Positions 20,903-30,690 of a DNA stretch of 64,000 nucleotides are shown piece after piece. The DNA is taken from contig NZ_JAIOUQ010000007.1 in the NCBI RefSeq assembly GCF_019931065.1, positions 57,523-121,522 on the forward strand. Reading direction: 5' to 3'. A program made the position numbers and the translations under genes. Numbering within the stretch: the first letter of the stretch is position 1; every line of letters begins with the position of its first letter. The notes under the pieces are model-generated. The model had not been told where the DNA came from, did no database searches, and was given only the letters and a program-made list of their open reading frames with translations. Source of the DNA: Methanobacterium spitsbergense (GTDB lineage: Archaea; Methanobacteriota; Methanobacteria; Methanobacteriales; Methanobacteriaceae).

Positions 20903-21985
20903 TTAGTATTTCTTTAATATATTGAGGAAATTGTCGAAGTAATGGTCAGAGTCATGAGGTCCAGGGCCAGCTTCTGGATGGTACTGTACACTAGAAATTG
21001 GAAGTTCTTCATGTTCCAGTCCTTCAGCAGTTCCATCGTTAAGATTTATCTGTGTCACTTTAATTGGTAAATCTTTACACGAATCTGAATCAATTGTGAA
21101 ACCATGGTTTTGGGAGGTTATAGTAACTTTACCTGTGTTAAGATCTTTTACTGGTTGATTTATTCCCCTGTGACCGAATTTCATCTTATATATTTTTGCA
21201 CCGAAGGCTAACGATATAATCTGTTGACCAAGACAGATTCCAAATATTGGAAGTTTCTCAGATAAATTTTTAACTGTATTAGCTGCCTCTGTAACTCTTG
21301 TTGGATCTCCAGGCCCACTTGAAACAAGCATGGCCTCGGGATCATAATCTAAAATTTCTTTATAACTAGTTTTGTAAGGTAGAACAACAACACCTATATC
21401 CCGTTTTAGGAGGGCGTTTATACTATTACGTTTTATACCGCAGTCAAGCACCACTGCTCTGTGTTTATACTCTTCACCCAAAATTTGAGGTTTTTTAACT
21501 GATACTTTGTCCACAAGGTCTATATTTTCGATATTTTCCTGTTCAACTGCTAGCTTCAAAAGTTCTTCATCATCAATTTCCTGTGTTGAAATCGCTCCTT
21601 TAATGGCTCCGTGACGTCTGATTTTAAGTGTAAGAAACCTGGTATCAATCCCGCTTATACCTGGAATTTTATATTCACCTAAAAAGTCAGATAAACTCTC
21701 TTCAGAGAGCCTGTGGGAGGGATGGCTGTTTTGTTCCCTTACTATAAATCCTTCTGCTTTTATCCCATCGGACTGGAACCAATCTTTAGATATCCCATAA
21801 TTACCTTGTAATGGATAAGTTGACATTAGGATCTGCCCTTTGTAAGAGGGGTCTGTAAGCGACTCAACGTATCCGGTCATTCCAGTTGCAAAAACCACTT
21901 CTCCCGTTTTAATTGTTTCAAAGCCAAATCCTTCTCCTTTAAGTATTGTTCCATCTTCTAAAGCTAATTTAGCCTCTTTTAGCAT
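20903..21985 (-). CDS. carA: Carbamoyl-phosphate synthase small (glutaminase) subunit
   Basis: A 360-residue CarA. The N-terminal domain ([32 protein letters not shown]) is followed by a class I glutamine amidotransferase domain with the nucleophile in FGICLGQQI and the HPE triad residues in [13 protein letters not shown]. It feeds ammonia to CarB, encoded immediately downstream. GGTGATGAA precedes the ATG. The 139-bp carA-carB gap is AT-rich and holds no recognisable gene. Confidence 0.97.
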   Translation of the reverse strand: MLKEAKLALEDGTILKGEGFGFETIKTGEVVFATGMTGYVESLTDPSYKGQILMSTYPLQGNYGISKDWFQSDGIKAEGFIVREQNSHPSHRLSEESLSDFLGEYKIPGISGIDTRFLTLKIRRHGAIKGAISTQEIDDEELLKLAVEQENIENIDLVDKVSVKKPQILGEEYKHRAVVLDCGIKRNSINALLKRDIGVVVLPYKTSYKEILDYDPEAMLVSSGPGDPTRVTEAANTVKNLSEKLPIFGICLGQQIISLAFGAKIYKMKFGHRGINQPVKDLNTGKVTITSQNHGFTIDSDSCKDLPIKVTQINLNDGTAEGLEHEELPISSVQYHPEAGPGPHDSDHYFDNFLNILKKY

Positions 21986-22213
21986 TTCATCACCGGTTAA
22001 ATTAATTGTAAATCAAAATTTGAGTAAATTATCACTTATTCTAAGCCTTTGATCATCTTCAATTTATAACTGATCCTTAATTAGATTTATTATATGAGAT
22101 CTTGATCAGTAGTTTATTCTACTTGGTTTATTAATTAGATTATTTCAGAATTATATAATAAAATATTTAAAAATTCATTAATTAGAATACTCTATTAATT
22201 CCAATAGTATTAT

Positions 22214-22642
22214 TCAAGTCTGGCTCATAATAACTGCGTCTTCATTATCATCATAATAATCTTCAACAATTTTTTCTTCTTTAAATCCCATTTTACTATA
22301 AAATTTTCTGGCCCCTTTGTTTCCAACCCTTACCTCTAGTTTGATCTTTCTCACATTATATTTCTTAAAGATATTCAGACTTGTTTCAACTAATTTGGAG
22401 CCAACTTCCATTCTTCTGTAACTTTTATCAACTGCAATGGATATTATATGACCTTCATCTTCAAACTTGATCCAAAATATAATATATCCTACTACCCTAT
22501 TATTTTCCTGGGCAACAAGAAATCCTGCACCCAGGTTGTAAATATCTACAAGAATATTAGCAGGATAGGGATCACTGAATGACGCCATCTCAATTTCAAG
22601 GACTCTTTTGACGTCTGGGCGTTTAAATTCTCTTATTATCAT
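22214..22642 (-). CDS. rimI: RimI-like GNAT N-acetyltransferase
   Basis: A 142-residue GNAT protein, resembling ribosomal-protein/N-terminal alanine acetyltransferase. Motif A is seen in ISIAVDKSYRRMEVGSKLVETSL (acetyl-CoA pyrophosphate loop variant RRMEVG) and motif B in LEVRVGNKGARKFYSKMGFKEE. The ATG at 22642 is preceded by TGGAGAAATTC, so the longer open frame to 22687 is rejected. It is divergently transcribed from the UPF0146 gene, with only 26 bp between the start codons. Confidence 0.85.
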   Translation of the reverse strand: MIIREFKRPDVKRVLEIEMASFSDPYPANILVDIYNLGAGFLVAQENNRVVGYIIFWIKFEDEGHIISIAVDKSYRRMEVGSKLVETSLNIFKKYNVRKIKLEVRVGNKGARKFYSKMGFKEEKIVEDYYDDNEDAVIMSQT

Positions 22643-22668
22643 GAATTTCTCCAGTAAACGTGGTAAAA

Positions 22669-23070
22669 ATGTGGAAAGATTTTTCAAATTATATCATAGC
22701 AAACTATAGGAATGCTTCTTTAATAGTTGAAGTAGGTGTAGGAGGTTTTCCATTGGTTGCCCTTACACTGCAAGAATATCTTAACATGGATATAATCATG
22801 ACAGATATTAAACCTTACCATGGTCAAATTGTTGTTGATGATATAACCAACCCTAACATAAATATATATAAGAATGCCTCATTGATCTATTCAATTCGCC
22901 CACCTGAGGAACTTCAGCCATATATAAAAAAGGTTGCAGAAATGGTAGGTGCAGATCTAATTATAAAACCATTATCAACAGAATTTATAAAACCAGATAA
23001 AGGTATGAAACTTATCAATTACAAAAAAGCAATCTTTTACCAGAAGTGTAATAATGAAATGGCAGAATAA
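22669..23070 (+). CDS. UPF0146 family protein
   Basis: A 133-residue conserved archaeal protein (UPF0146). It has a Rossmann-like start, SLIVEVGVGGFPLVALTLQEYLNMDIIMTDIKPYHGQ, reminiscent of SAM-binding proteins but too short for a complete methyltransferase. Function unknown. The ATG at 22669 is chosen; an in-frame GTG at 22660 would add three residues. Its 3' end overlaps the start of the cation ATPase gene by 17 bp, so they are probably cotranscribed. Confidence 0.8.
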   Translation: MWKDFSNYIIANYRNASLIVEVGVGGFPLVALTLQEYLNMDIIMTDIKPYHGQIVVDDITNPNINIYKNASLIYSIRPPEELQPYIKKVAEMVGADLIIKPLSTEFIKPDKGMKLINYKKAIFYQKCNNEMAE

Positions 23071-25567
23071 AAATACAGAAGATGTTTTAAATTCATTAAA
23101 ATCTACCAATAATGGATTGACCAGTGGAGAAGTACAGAAAAGGCAAGATATTTATGGAAAAAATGAACTGATTGAAGAAGAAAAACCAGGACCCATAACC
23201 AAGTTTTTGGGGCAGTTCAAAGATTTCCTTATAATATTACTTATAATTGCAGCTATAGCAGCTGCATTAATAGGAGACATAATAGATGCAATTGTAATAC
23301 TTATCGTTGTCATTTTAAATGCAGTTGTGAGTTTTATACAAGAAAATCGTGCAGAAAATGCAATGGAACAGCTTAAAAACATGACATCTTCAGAAGCTGT
23401 AGTTATTCGTGATGGAGAACCAAAGAAAATTACTGCAAGCGAACTTACAATCGGGGATGTTGTTATACTTGAAGAGGGTGACAACATTCCTGCAGACCTA
23501 AGATTATTAAAAAGCTACGATCTTATGGTGGATGAATCCGCTTTAACCGGCGAATCAAAACCTTCAAAAAAAGATGAAAATGTACTGTCCGAAGATGAAA
23601 CTACCAATCTTACTTTTATGGATTCATATGTAGCTTCAGGACGAGCAAGGGGTGTTGTAGTTGAAATTGGAATGAATACTGCCATAGGTAAAATTGCTGA
23701 AATGATTCAGGGTGAAGAGCAAAAAACACCTCTTCAAGATAGAATACATGGCCTTGGTAAACTGATGGGTTTAATAGCAATTGTTGTTTGTACCGGTGTT
23801 TTTACGCTGCAATTCTTTAAGGGAGTGCCATTAGTAACCAACTTCTTGACAGCAGTTTCACTTGCAGTTGCTGCTGTGCCAGAGGGATTACCTGCAATAA
23901 TGACGCTTACACTTGCACTTGGAATGCAGAGAATGGCTAAAAGTAATGCAGTCGTACGAAAATTACTTGCAGTGGAAACATTGGGTTCTTGTACAACAAT
24001 TTGTACAGATAAAACCGGTACATTAACAAAAAATAAGATGGCTGTTCGCCAGACAAAGATAACCTCACCTGAAATGGCATTCAAAATATCTGCACTGTGC
24101 AATAATTCGAGTATATCCAATGGGAAAGTAATAGGAGATCCAACTGATGGTGCAATGCTAGTTTATGCTGATGAGAATGGATACAACAGACAAGAACTAG
24201 AAACGAAGCATAAAAGAATTTTTGAAATACCACTGGACAGTGAAAGAAAGAGGATGACAACTGTAAATGAATTTAATGGAGATAAATATGTTCTTACAAA
24301 GGGAGCTCCTGAGATTATCATTGAACGCTGCAACATGGTTGAAGAAAATGGGGAACTTAGTCAGATAACCGATGAAAATAGAATGGAAGTACTGGATGAT
24401 CTTAAGGAAATGACATCCGAAGCTCTGAGGGTTTTGGCCTTGGCATACAGAAATATGGGGCCTGATGAAGGGTTTGATGATAAAGCAGCACTTGAAAATG
24501 ATCTGATATATGTTGGATTGGTGGGAATGATGGATCCACCAAGAAAGGAGGCAAAAGAAGCAGTTGCCCTCTGTGAAAAAGCAGGGATCAAAGTTGTGAT
24601 GATCACAGGAGATAACAAAGATACTGCTGCTGCAATTGCTTCTGAAATAGGTATTTTAAAGGGTGGGAAAGTTTTAACCGGATCAGATCTTGAAAAAATT
24701 GATGATGATAAATTTAAAGATATGGTTCAAAATGTTAGTGTATATGCTCGTGTTTTCCCCGAACAGAAAGTTAGAATTGTTGATGCTCTAAAATCACAGG
24801 GACAAGTAGTAGCCATGACAGGGGATGGTGTAAATGATGCACCGGCACTTAAAAAAGCAGCTATAGGTGTTGCAATGGGTTCTGGTACAGATGTTGCCAA
24901 GGAATCTGCAGATATGTTGCTTCAAGACGATAACTTTGCAACAATCGTTGAAGCTGTTAAAGAGGGACGTACCATATTTGATAACATAAAACGATTTGTT
25001 AAATTTCAACTTTCAACAAACATAGGTGCTATATTAACCATTACAGTCGCATCTCTTGTTAGTCTTCCAATACCATTCAATCCAATACAGATACTTTGGA
25101 TAAATATAATAATGGATGGTCCTCCTGCTCAGTCACTGGGTGTTGAACCTTCAGAAGCAGGAGTAATGGAAAGGACACCAAGCAGCGGAAACATCATACC
25201 CAAGCGAAACCTAATTAGGATTGGAATTGCAGGAATTGTAATGAGTGTAGGCACACTTTTACTTTACTACTACGAATTGTCCAGCGGTGCAAGTGTAATA
25301 ACGGCAATGACCATTGCTTTCACTGTATTTGTGATGTACCAGATATTCAATGTTTTCAACTGCAAAGCAAAGGGAATGATCCCCAATAAAACTTTATTAA
25401 TAGCTGTTTTAGCATCGTTTTTGCTTCAGTTATGTGTTATTTATTTGCCTTATTTGCAGGGGATCTTCAGAACAACCGGAATTACAATAATGGACTGGCT
25501 TCTCATTTTATTAGTGGCTTCAACCATATTTTTAAGTGAATTTATTAGTGAAAAGGTGATAAAATGA
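23054..25567 (+). CDS. P2-type cation-transporting ATPase (Ca2+-pump-like)
   Basis: An 837-residue P-type ATPase of the plasma membrane. The order is an N-terminal cation ATPase domain, TM1-2, actuator domain with LTGES (about 167), TM3-4 with the ion-site PEGLP, phosphorylation site DKTGTLT (about residue 320), nucleotide domain with KGAPE, hinge TGDGVNDAPALKKA, then a C-terminal helix bundle including NIIMDGPPAQSLG. PEGLP and MDGPPA resemble SERCA/PMCA-type Ca2+ pumps; Na+ or other cations cannot be excluded. Its stop overlaps the cbiJ start (ATGA). Confidence 0.93.
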   Translation: MKWQNKNTEDVLNSLKSTNNGLTSGEVQKRQDIYGKNELIEEEKPGPITKFLGQFKDFLIILLIIAAIAAALIGDIIDAIVILIVVILNAVVSFIQENRAENAMEQLKNMTSSEAVVIRDGEPKKITASELTIGDVVILEEGDNIPADLRLLKSYDLMVDESALTGESKPSKKDENVLSEDETTNLTFMDSYVASGRARGVVVEIGMNTAIGKIAEMIQGEEQKTPLQDRIHGLGKLMGLIAIVVCTGVFTLQFFKGVPLVTNFLTAVSLAVAAVPEGLPAIMTLTLALGMQRMAKSNAVVRKLLAVETLGSCTTICTDKTGTLTKNKMAVRQTKITSPEMAFKISALCNNSSISNGKVIGDPTDGAMLVYADENGYNRQELETKHKRIFEIPLDSERKRMTTVNEFNGDKYVLTKGAPEIIIERCNMVEENGELSQITDENRMEVLDDLKEMTSEALRVLALAYRNMGPDEGFDDKAALENDLIYVGLVGMMDPPRKEAKEAVALCEKAGIKVVMITGDNKDTAAAIASEIGILKGGKVLTGSDLEKIDDDKFKDMVQNVSVYARVFPEQKVRIVDALKSQGQVVAMTGDGVNDAPALKKAAIGVAMGSGTDVAKESADMLLQDDNFATIVEAVKEGRTIFDNIKRFVKFQLSTNIGAILTITVASLVSLPIPFNPIQILWINIIMDGPPAQSLGVEPSEAGVMERTPSSGNIIPKRNLIRIGIAGIVMSVGTLLLYYYELSSGASVITAMTIAFTVFVMYQIFNVFNCKAKGMIPNKTLLIAVLASFLLQLCVIYLPYLQGIFRTTGITIMDWLLILLVASTIFLSEFISEKVIK

Positions 25568-26355
25568 AGGTCATGGTCATGGCCGGTACCTCTGATGCAG
25601 TGAAAATTATAAGTAAATTAGCAGAGCTTGAAGATATTGAAGTAATTGCAACCACTACAACAAAATATGGTGGTGATCTTGCTGTTACAGCTGGTGCAAA
25701 TGAGATTATTGTTGGTCGAATGGGAATACATGAAATCGAAGATCTTATAACCGTAAATGAGATTGATATTTTGATTGATGCTACCCACCCATTCGCAGTT
25801 GACGCAAGTTTAAATGCTGTAAAATCCGCCAAAAGTTCAGGTATAATGTATATTCGTTTTGAGAGGCCATCAATAGAAATTCCGGGTCACGAACAAGTGT
25901 TTGAAGTATCTTCGTTCGAAGAAGCTGCCAAAAAAGCAATTGAAATTGTTAAAGAAAATGTTAACTGCAGGGTAATGCATTTTGCAGGTGTTTCAACACT
26001 TCACTATATGATCAAATGGATCAATCCTCAGTTCATGGTTGCAAGAGTACTTCCAGTAGTTTATTCCCTGAAAAAATGTCTTGAAATGGGAATTCCTAGT
26101 GAGAATATTATTGCAATGCAGGGAACATTTTCAAAGAAGTTCAACATGGCATTAATGCAAGAATATGGGGTGGGAGTAGCTGTAACCAAGGAAAGCGGTG
26201 AGACAGGAGGTACTTCAACAAAAATAGCAGCTGCTATTGATTTAGAAATTCCAATAATAATAGTTAAAAGGCCTGTGGTTAATGAAATTAAAAATGAGAT
26301 AACATTTACAGATGTTGTTGATGTTTTGAATCATATTCAACATCAAAATTTATAA
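25564..26355 (+). CDS. cbiJ: Cobalt-precorrin-6A reductase
   Basis: A 263-residue CbiJ/CobK reductase, which uses NADPH to reduce the corrin macrocycle during cobamide synthesis. It starts VMVMAGTSDAVKI and has DILIDATHPFAVDASLNA, a cofactor-site region RFERPS and the C-terminal VTKESGETGGTSTKIAAA that is strongly diagnostic. It overlaps the cation ATPase gene by ATGA, although the functions are not obviously linked. Cobamides are needed for the Mtr methyltransferase and other corrinoid enzymes of methanogens; cobyric acid synthase is at 43726. Confidence 0.92.
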   Translation: MKVMVMAGTSDAVKIISKLAELEDIEVIATTTTKYGGDLAVTAGANEIIVGRMGIHEIEDLITVNEIDILIDATHPFAVDASLNAVKSAKSSGIMYIRFERPSIEIPGHEQVFEVSSFEEAAKKAIEIVKENVNCRVMHFAGVSTLHYMIKWINPQFMVARVLPVVYSLKKCLEMGIPSENIIAMQGTFSKKFNMALMQEYGVGVAVTKESGETGGTSTKIAAAIDLEIPIIIVKRPVVNEIKNEITFTDVVDVLNHIQHQNL

Positions 26356-26452
26356 CTGAAAATTATTTGATAAAATGTTAATGAATAATTTTTTTTAGAT
26401 TGATTAAAAAGAGAATTTTTAAATTAAAGATATAAAAATGGATTTAAAAATT

Positions 26453-26510
26453 AGCCTCAGATCGCCCATCAGTCATCATAGATCAGAGCTCATAGGGTTC
26501 ATCACAGGCT
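26453..26510 (-). ncRNA. C/D box guide sRNA with two guides
   Basis: On the minus strand the order is a terminal-stem half AGCC, box C GTGATGA, a 12-nt guide, box D' CTGA, a 3-nt spacer, box C' ATGATGA, a second 12-nt guide, box D CTGA, and the stem half GGCT. Both 12-nt guide lengths and the 3-nt D'-C' spacer match archaeal C/D sRNAs that direct 2'-O-methylation through L7Ae-Nop5-fibrillarin. The D' guide is ACCCTATGAGCT and the D guide CTGATGGGCGAT; by the fifth-nucleotide rule each would mark a C. Targets were not identified. It lies just downstream of pan on the same strand and may be processed from that transcript. Confidence 0.85.
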
Positions 26511-26546
26511 TGATCTGTTATATTGTCAAAAAATAAGAAAAATAAT

Positions 26547-26575
26547 GGAGTTTGGAATTATCCAAACATGACTCC
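26547..26575 (-). terminator. Hairpin at the end of pan
   Basis: On the minus strand a stem GTTTGG/CCAAAC (with outer GGAGT/ACTCC pairing across an internal mismatch) overlaps the pan stop codon and is followed by T-rich sequence. It probably terminates pan or marks an mRNA 3' end ahead of the C/D sRNA. Confidence 0.5.
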
Positions 26576-27790
26576 AGCTTCTTTTTTCATTTCTTCGTCG
26601 TGTTCCATTCCTACTATTTTGTCAACAGCGTCCATGAAATCGTTCATTGTTACAGTAGATCTCTCTTCCCTTATTGCAAACATACCGGATTCAGTACATA
26701 TTGCTTTTAGATCGGCACCGGAAGCACCTTCTGAAAGTGATGCAATATGCCGTATATCTACATCTTCTTCCAAAGTCATTTTTTTGGTATGGATCTTTAA
26801 TATTTCCATTCTACCATCTTCATTTGGAATTGGAACTTCGATGAATCTATCGAATCGTCCAGGTCTTAACAGGGCAGGATCAAGTATATCTGGTCTGTTG
26901 GTTGCTGCAACAATTCCAACATCTCCCCTTCCTTCGAAACCATCCATTTCAGCAAGCAGTTGCATTAAAGTTCTCTGAACTTCTCTGTCACCGCTGGTGG
27001 AACTTTTCAGTCTTTTTGCTGCTATTGCATCGATTTCGTCAATGAATATAATACTTGGGGATTTCTCCTTTGCAAGCTCAAATACTCCTCTAACTAGTCT
27101 TGCACCTTCACCTATATATTTTTTAACAAATTCAGATGCAACTATCTTAATGAATGTTGCATTTGTTTCATGTGCAACTGCTTTTGCAAGAAGAGTTTTT
27201 CCTGTTCCTGGAGGTCCATATAACAGAACTCCCTTTGGAGGTTCAATACCTATGTTGATAAACAGTTCAGGTTTTTTAAGAGGTAATTCAACAGTTTCCT
27301 TAATTTCTACTATTTGTTCCTCTAATCCACCTATCTGTTCATATGCAACGTCAGGTTTTTCATCTACTTCCATGCCCGTAACAATAGGGTCTTTTTCTGA
27401 TGGCAGAACATGTACTATACTGAATGTCTGCTGGTTAAGGGCCACACGAACACCTGGTTCAAGTGACTTTTCATCTAAGAATCGTGAATATCCAATTACA
27501 AAATTAGGGCCTGTGCTGCTTTTTACAACTACCCTACCGTCATCTAATACTTCAGTTATTGTAGCTATTACCAATGGAGGTGATCTGAATCTTTCAATCT
27601 CTCCCCTAAGAGATTTTACTTCTCTGTCCAGCCTCATTTTCTCATTTTCGATCAGGACCTTATCCTTTTCAAGCTTCCTAACTTTCCACATGAGGTTGCG
27701 TTTGGTTTTAGTGTTATCCTCTTTTAGGATTTTTATCTCCGTTTTAAGGTCTTCAATCTTTTTCAATACATTTGGGGACATGTTTTCCAT
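26558..27790 (-). CDS. pan: Proteasome-activating nucleotidase PAN
   Basis: A 410-residue AAA+ ATPase that unfolds substrates for the 20S proteasome. It has an N-terminal coiled coil (about 8-70), an OB domain (about 75-135) and an AAA+ module with Walker A GPPGTGKT (192-199), Walker [11 protein letters not shown] (about 246-255) and arginine fingers in RPGRFDR. The C terminus ends MFG, so the HbYX gate-opening motif has Phe in place of Tyr. The proteasome alpha gene is at 61796. GAGGATC precedes the ATG; a second Met is three codons in. Confidence 0.97.
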   Translation of the reverse strand: MENMSPNVLKKIEDLKTEIKILKEDNTKTKRNLMWKVRKLEKDKVLIENEKMRLDREVKSLRGEIERFRSPPLVIATITEVLDDGRVVVKSSTGPNFVIGYSRFLDEKSLEPGVRVALNQQTFSIVHVLPSEKDPIVTGMEVDEKPDVAYEQIGGLEEQIVEIKETVELPLKKPELFINIGIEPPKGVLLYGPPGTGKTLLAKAVAHETNATFIKIVASEFVKKYIGEGARLVRGVFELAKEKSPSIIFIDEIDAIAAKRLKSSTSGDREVQRTLMQLLAEMDGFEGRGDVGIVAATNRPDILDPALLRPGRFDRFIEVPIPNEDGRMEILKIHTKKMTLEEDVDIRHIASLSEGASGADLKAICTESGMFAIREERSTVTMNDFMDAVDKIVGMEHDEEMKKEAGVMFG

Positions 27791-27929
27791 GATCCTCGCT
27801 CACTCCTAACTTTTATTTAAAAAAATAATACTCTAAGACTTAATATTATTTACTGAATTTATTGTCCTTAATAATATTTAAATATAAGGGTAGAGATTAT
27901 ATTAATGATACAAGTGTAAAGGGATCGTC

Positions 27930-28406
27930 ATGAGATGTGAGATATGTGGAAAAAAATTAGTGGAAGAACCTCTGAAGACTAAAATAGATGGTTCAATAAT
28001 GCTTACTTGTAAAGAATGCTCAAAATTTGGTAAAATACAGAGAGAAGCTCCAAAACCCAAAAGACCAGGAGCACCAAGGGGCAGTAGGGCAACCAAGAGA
28101 GTTCAAAGGCCAAGAGAACCGGCCGAAGAAGTTGTTGAAAATTTTAAAGATATAGTTAGGCAAGCAAGAGAGAAGAAAGGATGGTCTCGTGAAGAACTTG
28201 CAGAGAAAATATATGAAAAAGCATCTGTTGTAGGAAGGATAGAATCAGGTAAAATGGTGCCGGATCTAAAGCTTGCAAAGAAAATAGAGAAATTAATGAA
28301 TGTTGTTCTGATAGAAAAAACAGATGAGGTTTCAGCAGATGAAATGGGTCATTCAAAAATTAAAGGATCCACAATTGGAGATATTGCTCGAATAAAAAGA
28401 AATTAA
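27930..28406 (+). CDS. mbf1: MBF1-type multiprotein bridging factor
   Basis: A 158-residue archaeal MBF1 homologue. It has an N-terminal zinc ribbon with CEICGKKL and CKEC, a basic proline-rich linker (about 50-78), then a Cro/C1-type helix-turn-helix (VRQAREKKGWSREELAEKIYEKASVVGRIESG). The C-terminal segment ends in a basic tail. It is thought to bridge or tune transcription and possibly to bind ribosomes. It is divergently transcribed from pan with a 139-bp shared upstream region. Confidence 0.93.
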   Translation: MRCEICGKKLVEEPLKTKIDGSIMLTCKECSKFGKIQREAPKPKRPGAPRGSRATKRVQRPREPAEEVVENFKDIVRQAREKKGWSREELAEKIYEKASVVGRIESGKMVPDLKLAKKIEKLMNVVLIEKTDEVSADEMGHSKIKGSTIGDIARIKRN

Positions 28407-28487
28407 AATTATTTGAACCTTTAATTCTTTTTTTATACTTTTTTATATGTATTTATAACTTAATTTTGAAAATAAATTGTATTAAAT

Positions 28488-28847
28488 TTAATTTCCTTTG
28501 TTTTTATGGGAATAATAACCCTTCAGGTATGTAAGTCCATTAAATAATTGTTCCAAATCTTTAAATTCACCATACTCCTCACTAATTACTATAACATGGG
28601 CAGGAGGGTGTATCTTCCTTATATGAACAATGCTTTTGGTTGTGTCATCTTCTACACGAATAAGAACTGCTATATCTGATTTTGATCTTAATTCTTGTTT
28701 TAATATCTTTCCTGCAATTTCATCGGCAGTTTTAGGGTTTAATATCCTTGGCTTTCCAGCCACTTTCAATCCTGCATGTCTTTCAATGTCTGCGATTGTA
28801 TTCAAAAGTTTTCCTTGATCTTCTGCCCGAATTAAAATTAAAGCCAT
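28488..28847 (-). CDS. DUF356 family protein
   Basis: A 119-residue DUF356 protein, a family found in methanogens, with the typical start MALILIRAEDQGKLL and segments DIERHAGLKVAGKPRILNPKTADEIAGKIL and HIRKIHPPAHVIVIS. Function unknown. The start at 28847 is chosen because AAGGAG ends 8 nt before this ATG, whereas the earlier in-frame GTG (28856) lies inside that AAGGAG sequence. It is convergent with mbf1. Confidence 0.85.
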   Translation of the reverse strand: MALILIRAEDQGKLLNTIADIERHAGLKVAGKPRILNPKTADEIAGKILKQELRSKSDIAVLIRVEDDTTKSIVHIRKIHPPAHVIVISEEYGEFKDLEQLFNGLTYLKGYYSHKNKGN

Positions 28848-28971
28848 AATTTTCACTCCTTCTAACTAACATTAAATATTATACTTTTTTAAAATAAATT
28901 TTTGTAAATAGATTGAGATTTTCTCAATATTATTTACAAATCCTTTTCAAATGCACTGATCCTGACTTGTT

Positions 28972-30234
28972 CTATTTCTTTTTAAGGAACGATGATATAA
29001 GTGTGCTTCTAAACAAGACTAGAATAACCAGTATCAATCCTATTGCAGTTTGTATATTTCCTAGAATATCTAAAATTGATGAGCTTATAGGTAAATTCCA
29101 TGGAGGTGACGATCTATTATTTCCGAGAGGTTTGTAATATACACCAACAGCTTTTTGGTTTTGGTTTATATTAATATCGCTTGCTTCCACATTATTAACA
29201 CCTACAAGGAGCCCACTGCTTATGGCACTATTAATGTCCTTAGCTATCTCTATAGCACTAAATCCGTGTTTTTTTACAGATGCGTCTACTATTTCCTGAG
29301 TTGTATCTGAGATTCCTGGTGCATCACTTCCATACGACGAAACAGAGGTGGTATTACCTGTAACAGTTATGGCATTGTTAAGTGCTTCTGTAGCACTTAG
29401 AGTTTTAAGAGGAGTTCCATCTAAAGGACAGGTCTCATAGTTGTCAGCTTCGGGGAAACTGATGCTCCAACCATCTACTGGACATACTTTACTGTAAGGC
29501 TGATCCATTGGAAAACCTGTTTCGTTAAGTTCTGTAGGAGTAAACATATCTCCTGTTGTAATTCCCGATGCAAGATTCAGAGCTCCTCCCCCATGTTTTT
29601 CCCCTGCATTTACAGCAACATTCTGAAATGCAGCTGCTACAACATCAGTTGCAGGATAACCATCTCTTATCATTCTTCCCATTAATTCAGCTGTTTGCAA
29701 ACGCACAGCATCAGCAGTACCATATTGGGGGTTACCTGGGGTGTTTAAAAGGTGAATTATTGCTCCTCGTGATCCTGGAGGAAGCACAGCCAAACCACCG
29801 TTATATGGGGTTATTGTAATGGTGTTGTTTGCATCAACAACAACAACATATGCATCGAAATATCCTCCCACTGCGGCACCTATTTTAGGCCCACCTACTA
29901 TAATCCTTATACCTGAGAAACCATTAGCGGTTGATGCAGCTTGTGCTGCTGTTGCACCATTTTTAAGACTATTTATGGCTGTAACTATAGCACCAAGCCT
30001 TGGAGTTTCGTTTCCTTCACCACCAGATAGCACTGCAAAGTTTTGATTTTTTGATAGTATAAATGTAGACTGAAACATGTTTTTTTGCCATGATTGACTC
30101 CCTGCTGCAGCACCATTCGGGTCTTGTCCTGTAGGATCTGTGATAACTATAACGTTCATTGTGGCAGATGCGGTGTTAACAACCATAGAAATGGTTATTA
30201 TAAATATTAAGCAGATAAATATTTTTGATTTCAT
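28972..30234 (-). CDS. Exported membrane-anchored protein with CPxDG pairs
   Basis: A 420-residue protein with a signal peptide (about 1-24, IFICLIFIITISMVV), a large extracellular domain and one C-terminal transmembrane helix (about 390-412) with a basic KKK end. The ectodomain has a small-residue-rich first half (VGGPKIGAAVGGYFDAYVVVVD) and two CPxDG motifs (CPVDGW, CPLDGT) 19 residues apart that may bind a metal. Function unknown. It lies 12 bp after another exported-protein gene, so they form an operon, next to the cell-wall block. AAGGAG precedes the ATG. Confidence 0.7.
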   Translation of the reverse strand: MKSKIFICLIFIITISMVVNTASATMNVIVITDPTGQDPNGAAAGSQSWQKNMFQSTFILSKNQNFAVLSGGEGNETPRLGAIVTAINSLKNGATAAQAASTANGFSGIRIIVGGPKIGAAVGGYFDAYVVVVDANNTITITPYNGGLAVLPPGSRGAIIHLLNTPGNPQYGTADAVRLQTAELMGRMIRDGYPATDVVAAAFQNVAVNAGEKHGGGALNLASGITTGDMFTPTELNETGFPMDQPYSKVCPVDGWSISFPEADNYETCPLDGTPLKTLSATEALNNAITVTGNTTSVSSYGSDAPGISDTTQEIVDASVKKHGFSAIEIAKDINSAISSGLLVGVNNVEASDININQNQKAVGVYYKPLGNNRSSPPWNLPISSSILDILGNIQTAIGLILVILVLFRSTLISSFLKKK

Positions 30235-30246
30235 AACATCAACTCC

Positions 30247-30690
30247 TTAATATACACCCGGTAACCCAGCAATTTTAATGTTTGAATAGTCTTCAATAAC
30301 ATTCACCGTTACTAACCCTGTATTTTTATCAACCTGTACATCTGCTGCAGCAATTGGGGATACAGATGTACCTGGAATAGTTGTAAGTACAACAGCTTCT
30401 TTGGCATTATTTATAGCTTCATTCAATGGAATTTTACGTTTACTTGTAACCAATGTATCTCCTTGTATATAACTTCCTGATCTGAAACCAACGTTTGCTA
30501 AACTACTTTTGATAGAAGCAAGAGGTATTATGTCATTTCCTTTAATTATCACTCCTGATATTTGAACTCCCTGATCTCCCACATCTGTGGAAGATGCATA
30601 TGACATGTAAGTCATGACCCTTCCTGATACGATAAGCATGAAGGCCAATAATAAGATGATTAAAGTGTCTCTTCTAATTTTTATGAACAT
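30247..30690 (-). CDS. Small N-terminally anchored extracellular protein
   Basis: A 147-residue protein with an N-terminal hydrophobic anchor or signal (about 8-30, RDTLIILLLAFMLIVSGRVM) and a ~110-residue external domain of predicted beta/alpha character (IIPLASIKSSLANVGFRSGSYIQGDTLV, then IPLNEAINNAKEAVV). I do not recognise the family. It is the first gene of a two-gene unit with the CPxDG protein that follows and probably acts with it at the cell surface. GGTGAAAG precedes the ATG. Confidence 0.65.
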   Translation of the reverse strand: MFIKIRRDTLIILLLAFMLIVSGRVMTYMSYASSTDVGDQGVQISGVIIKGNDIIPLASIKSSLANVGFRSGSYIQGDTLVTSKRKIPLNEAINNAKEAVVLTTIPGTSVSPIAAADVQVDKNTGLVTVNVIEDYSNIKIAGLPGVY

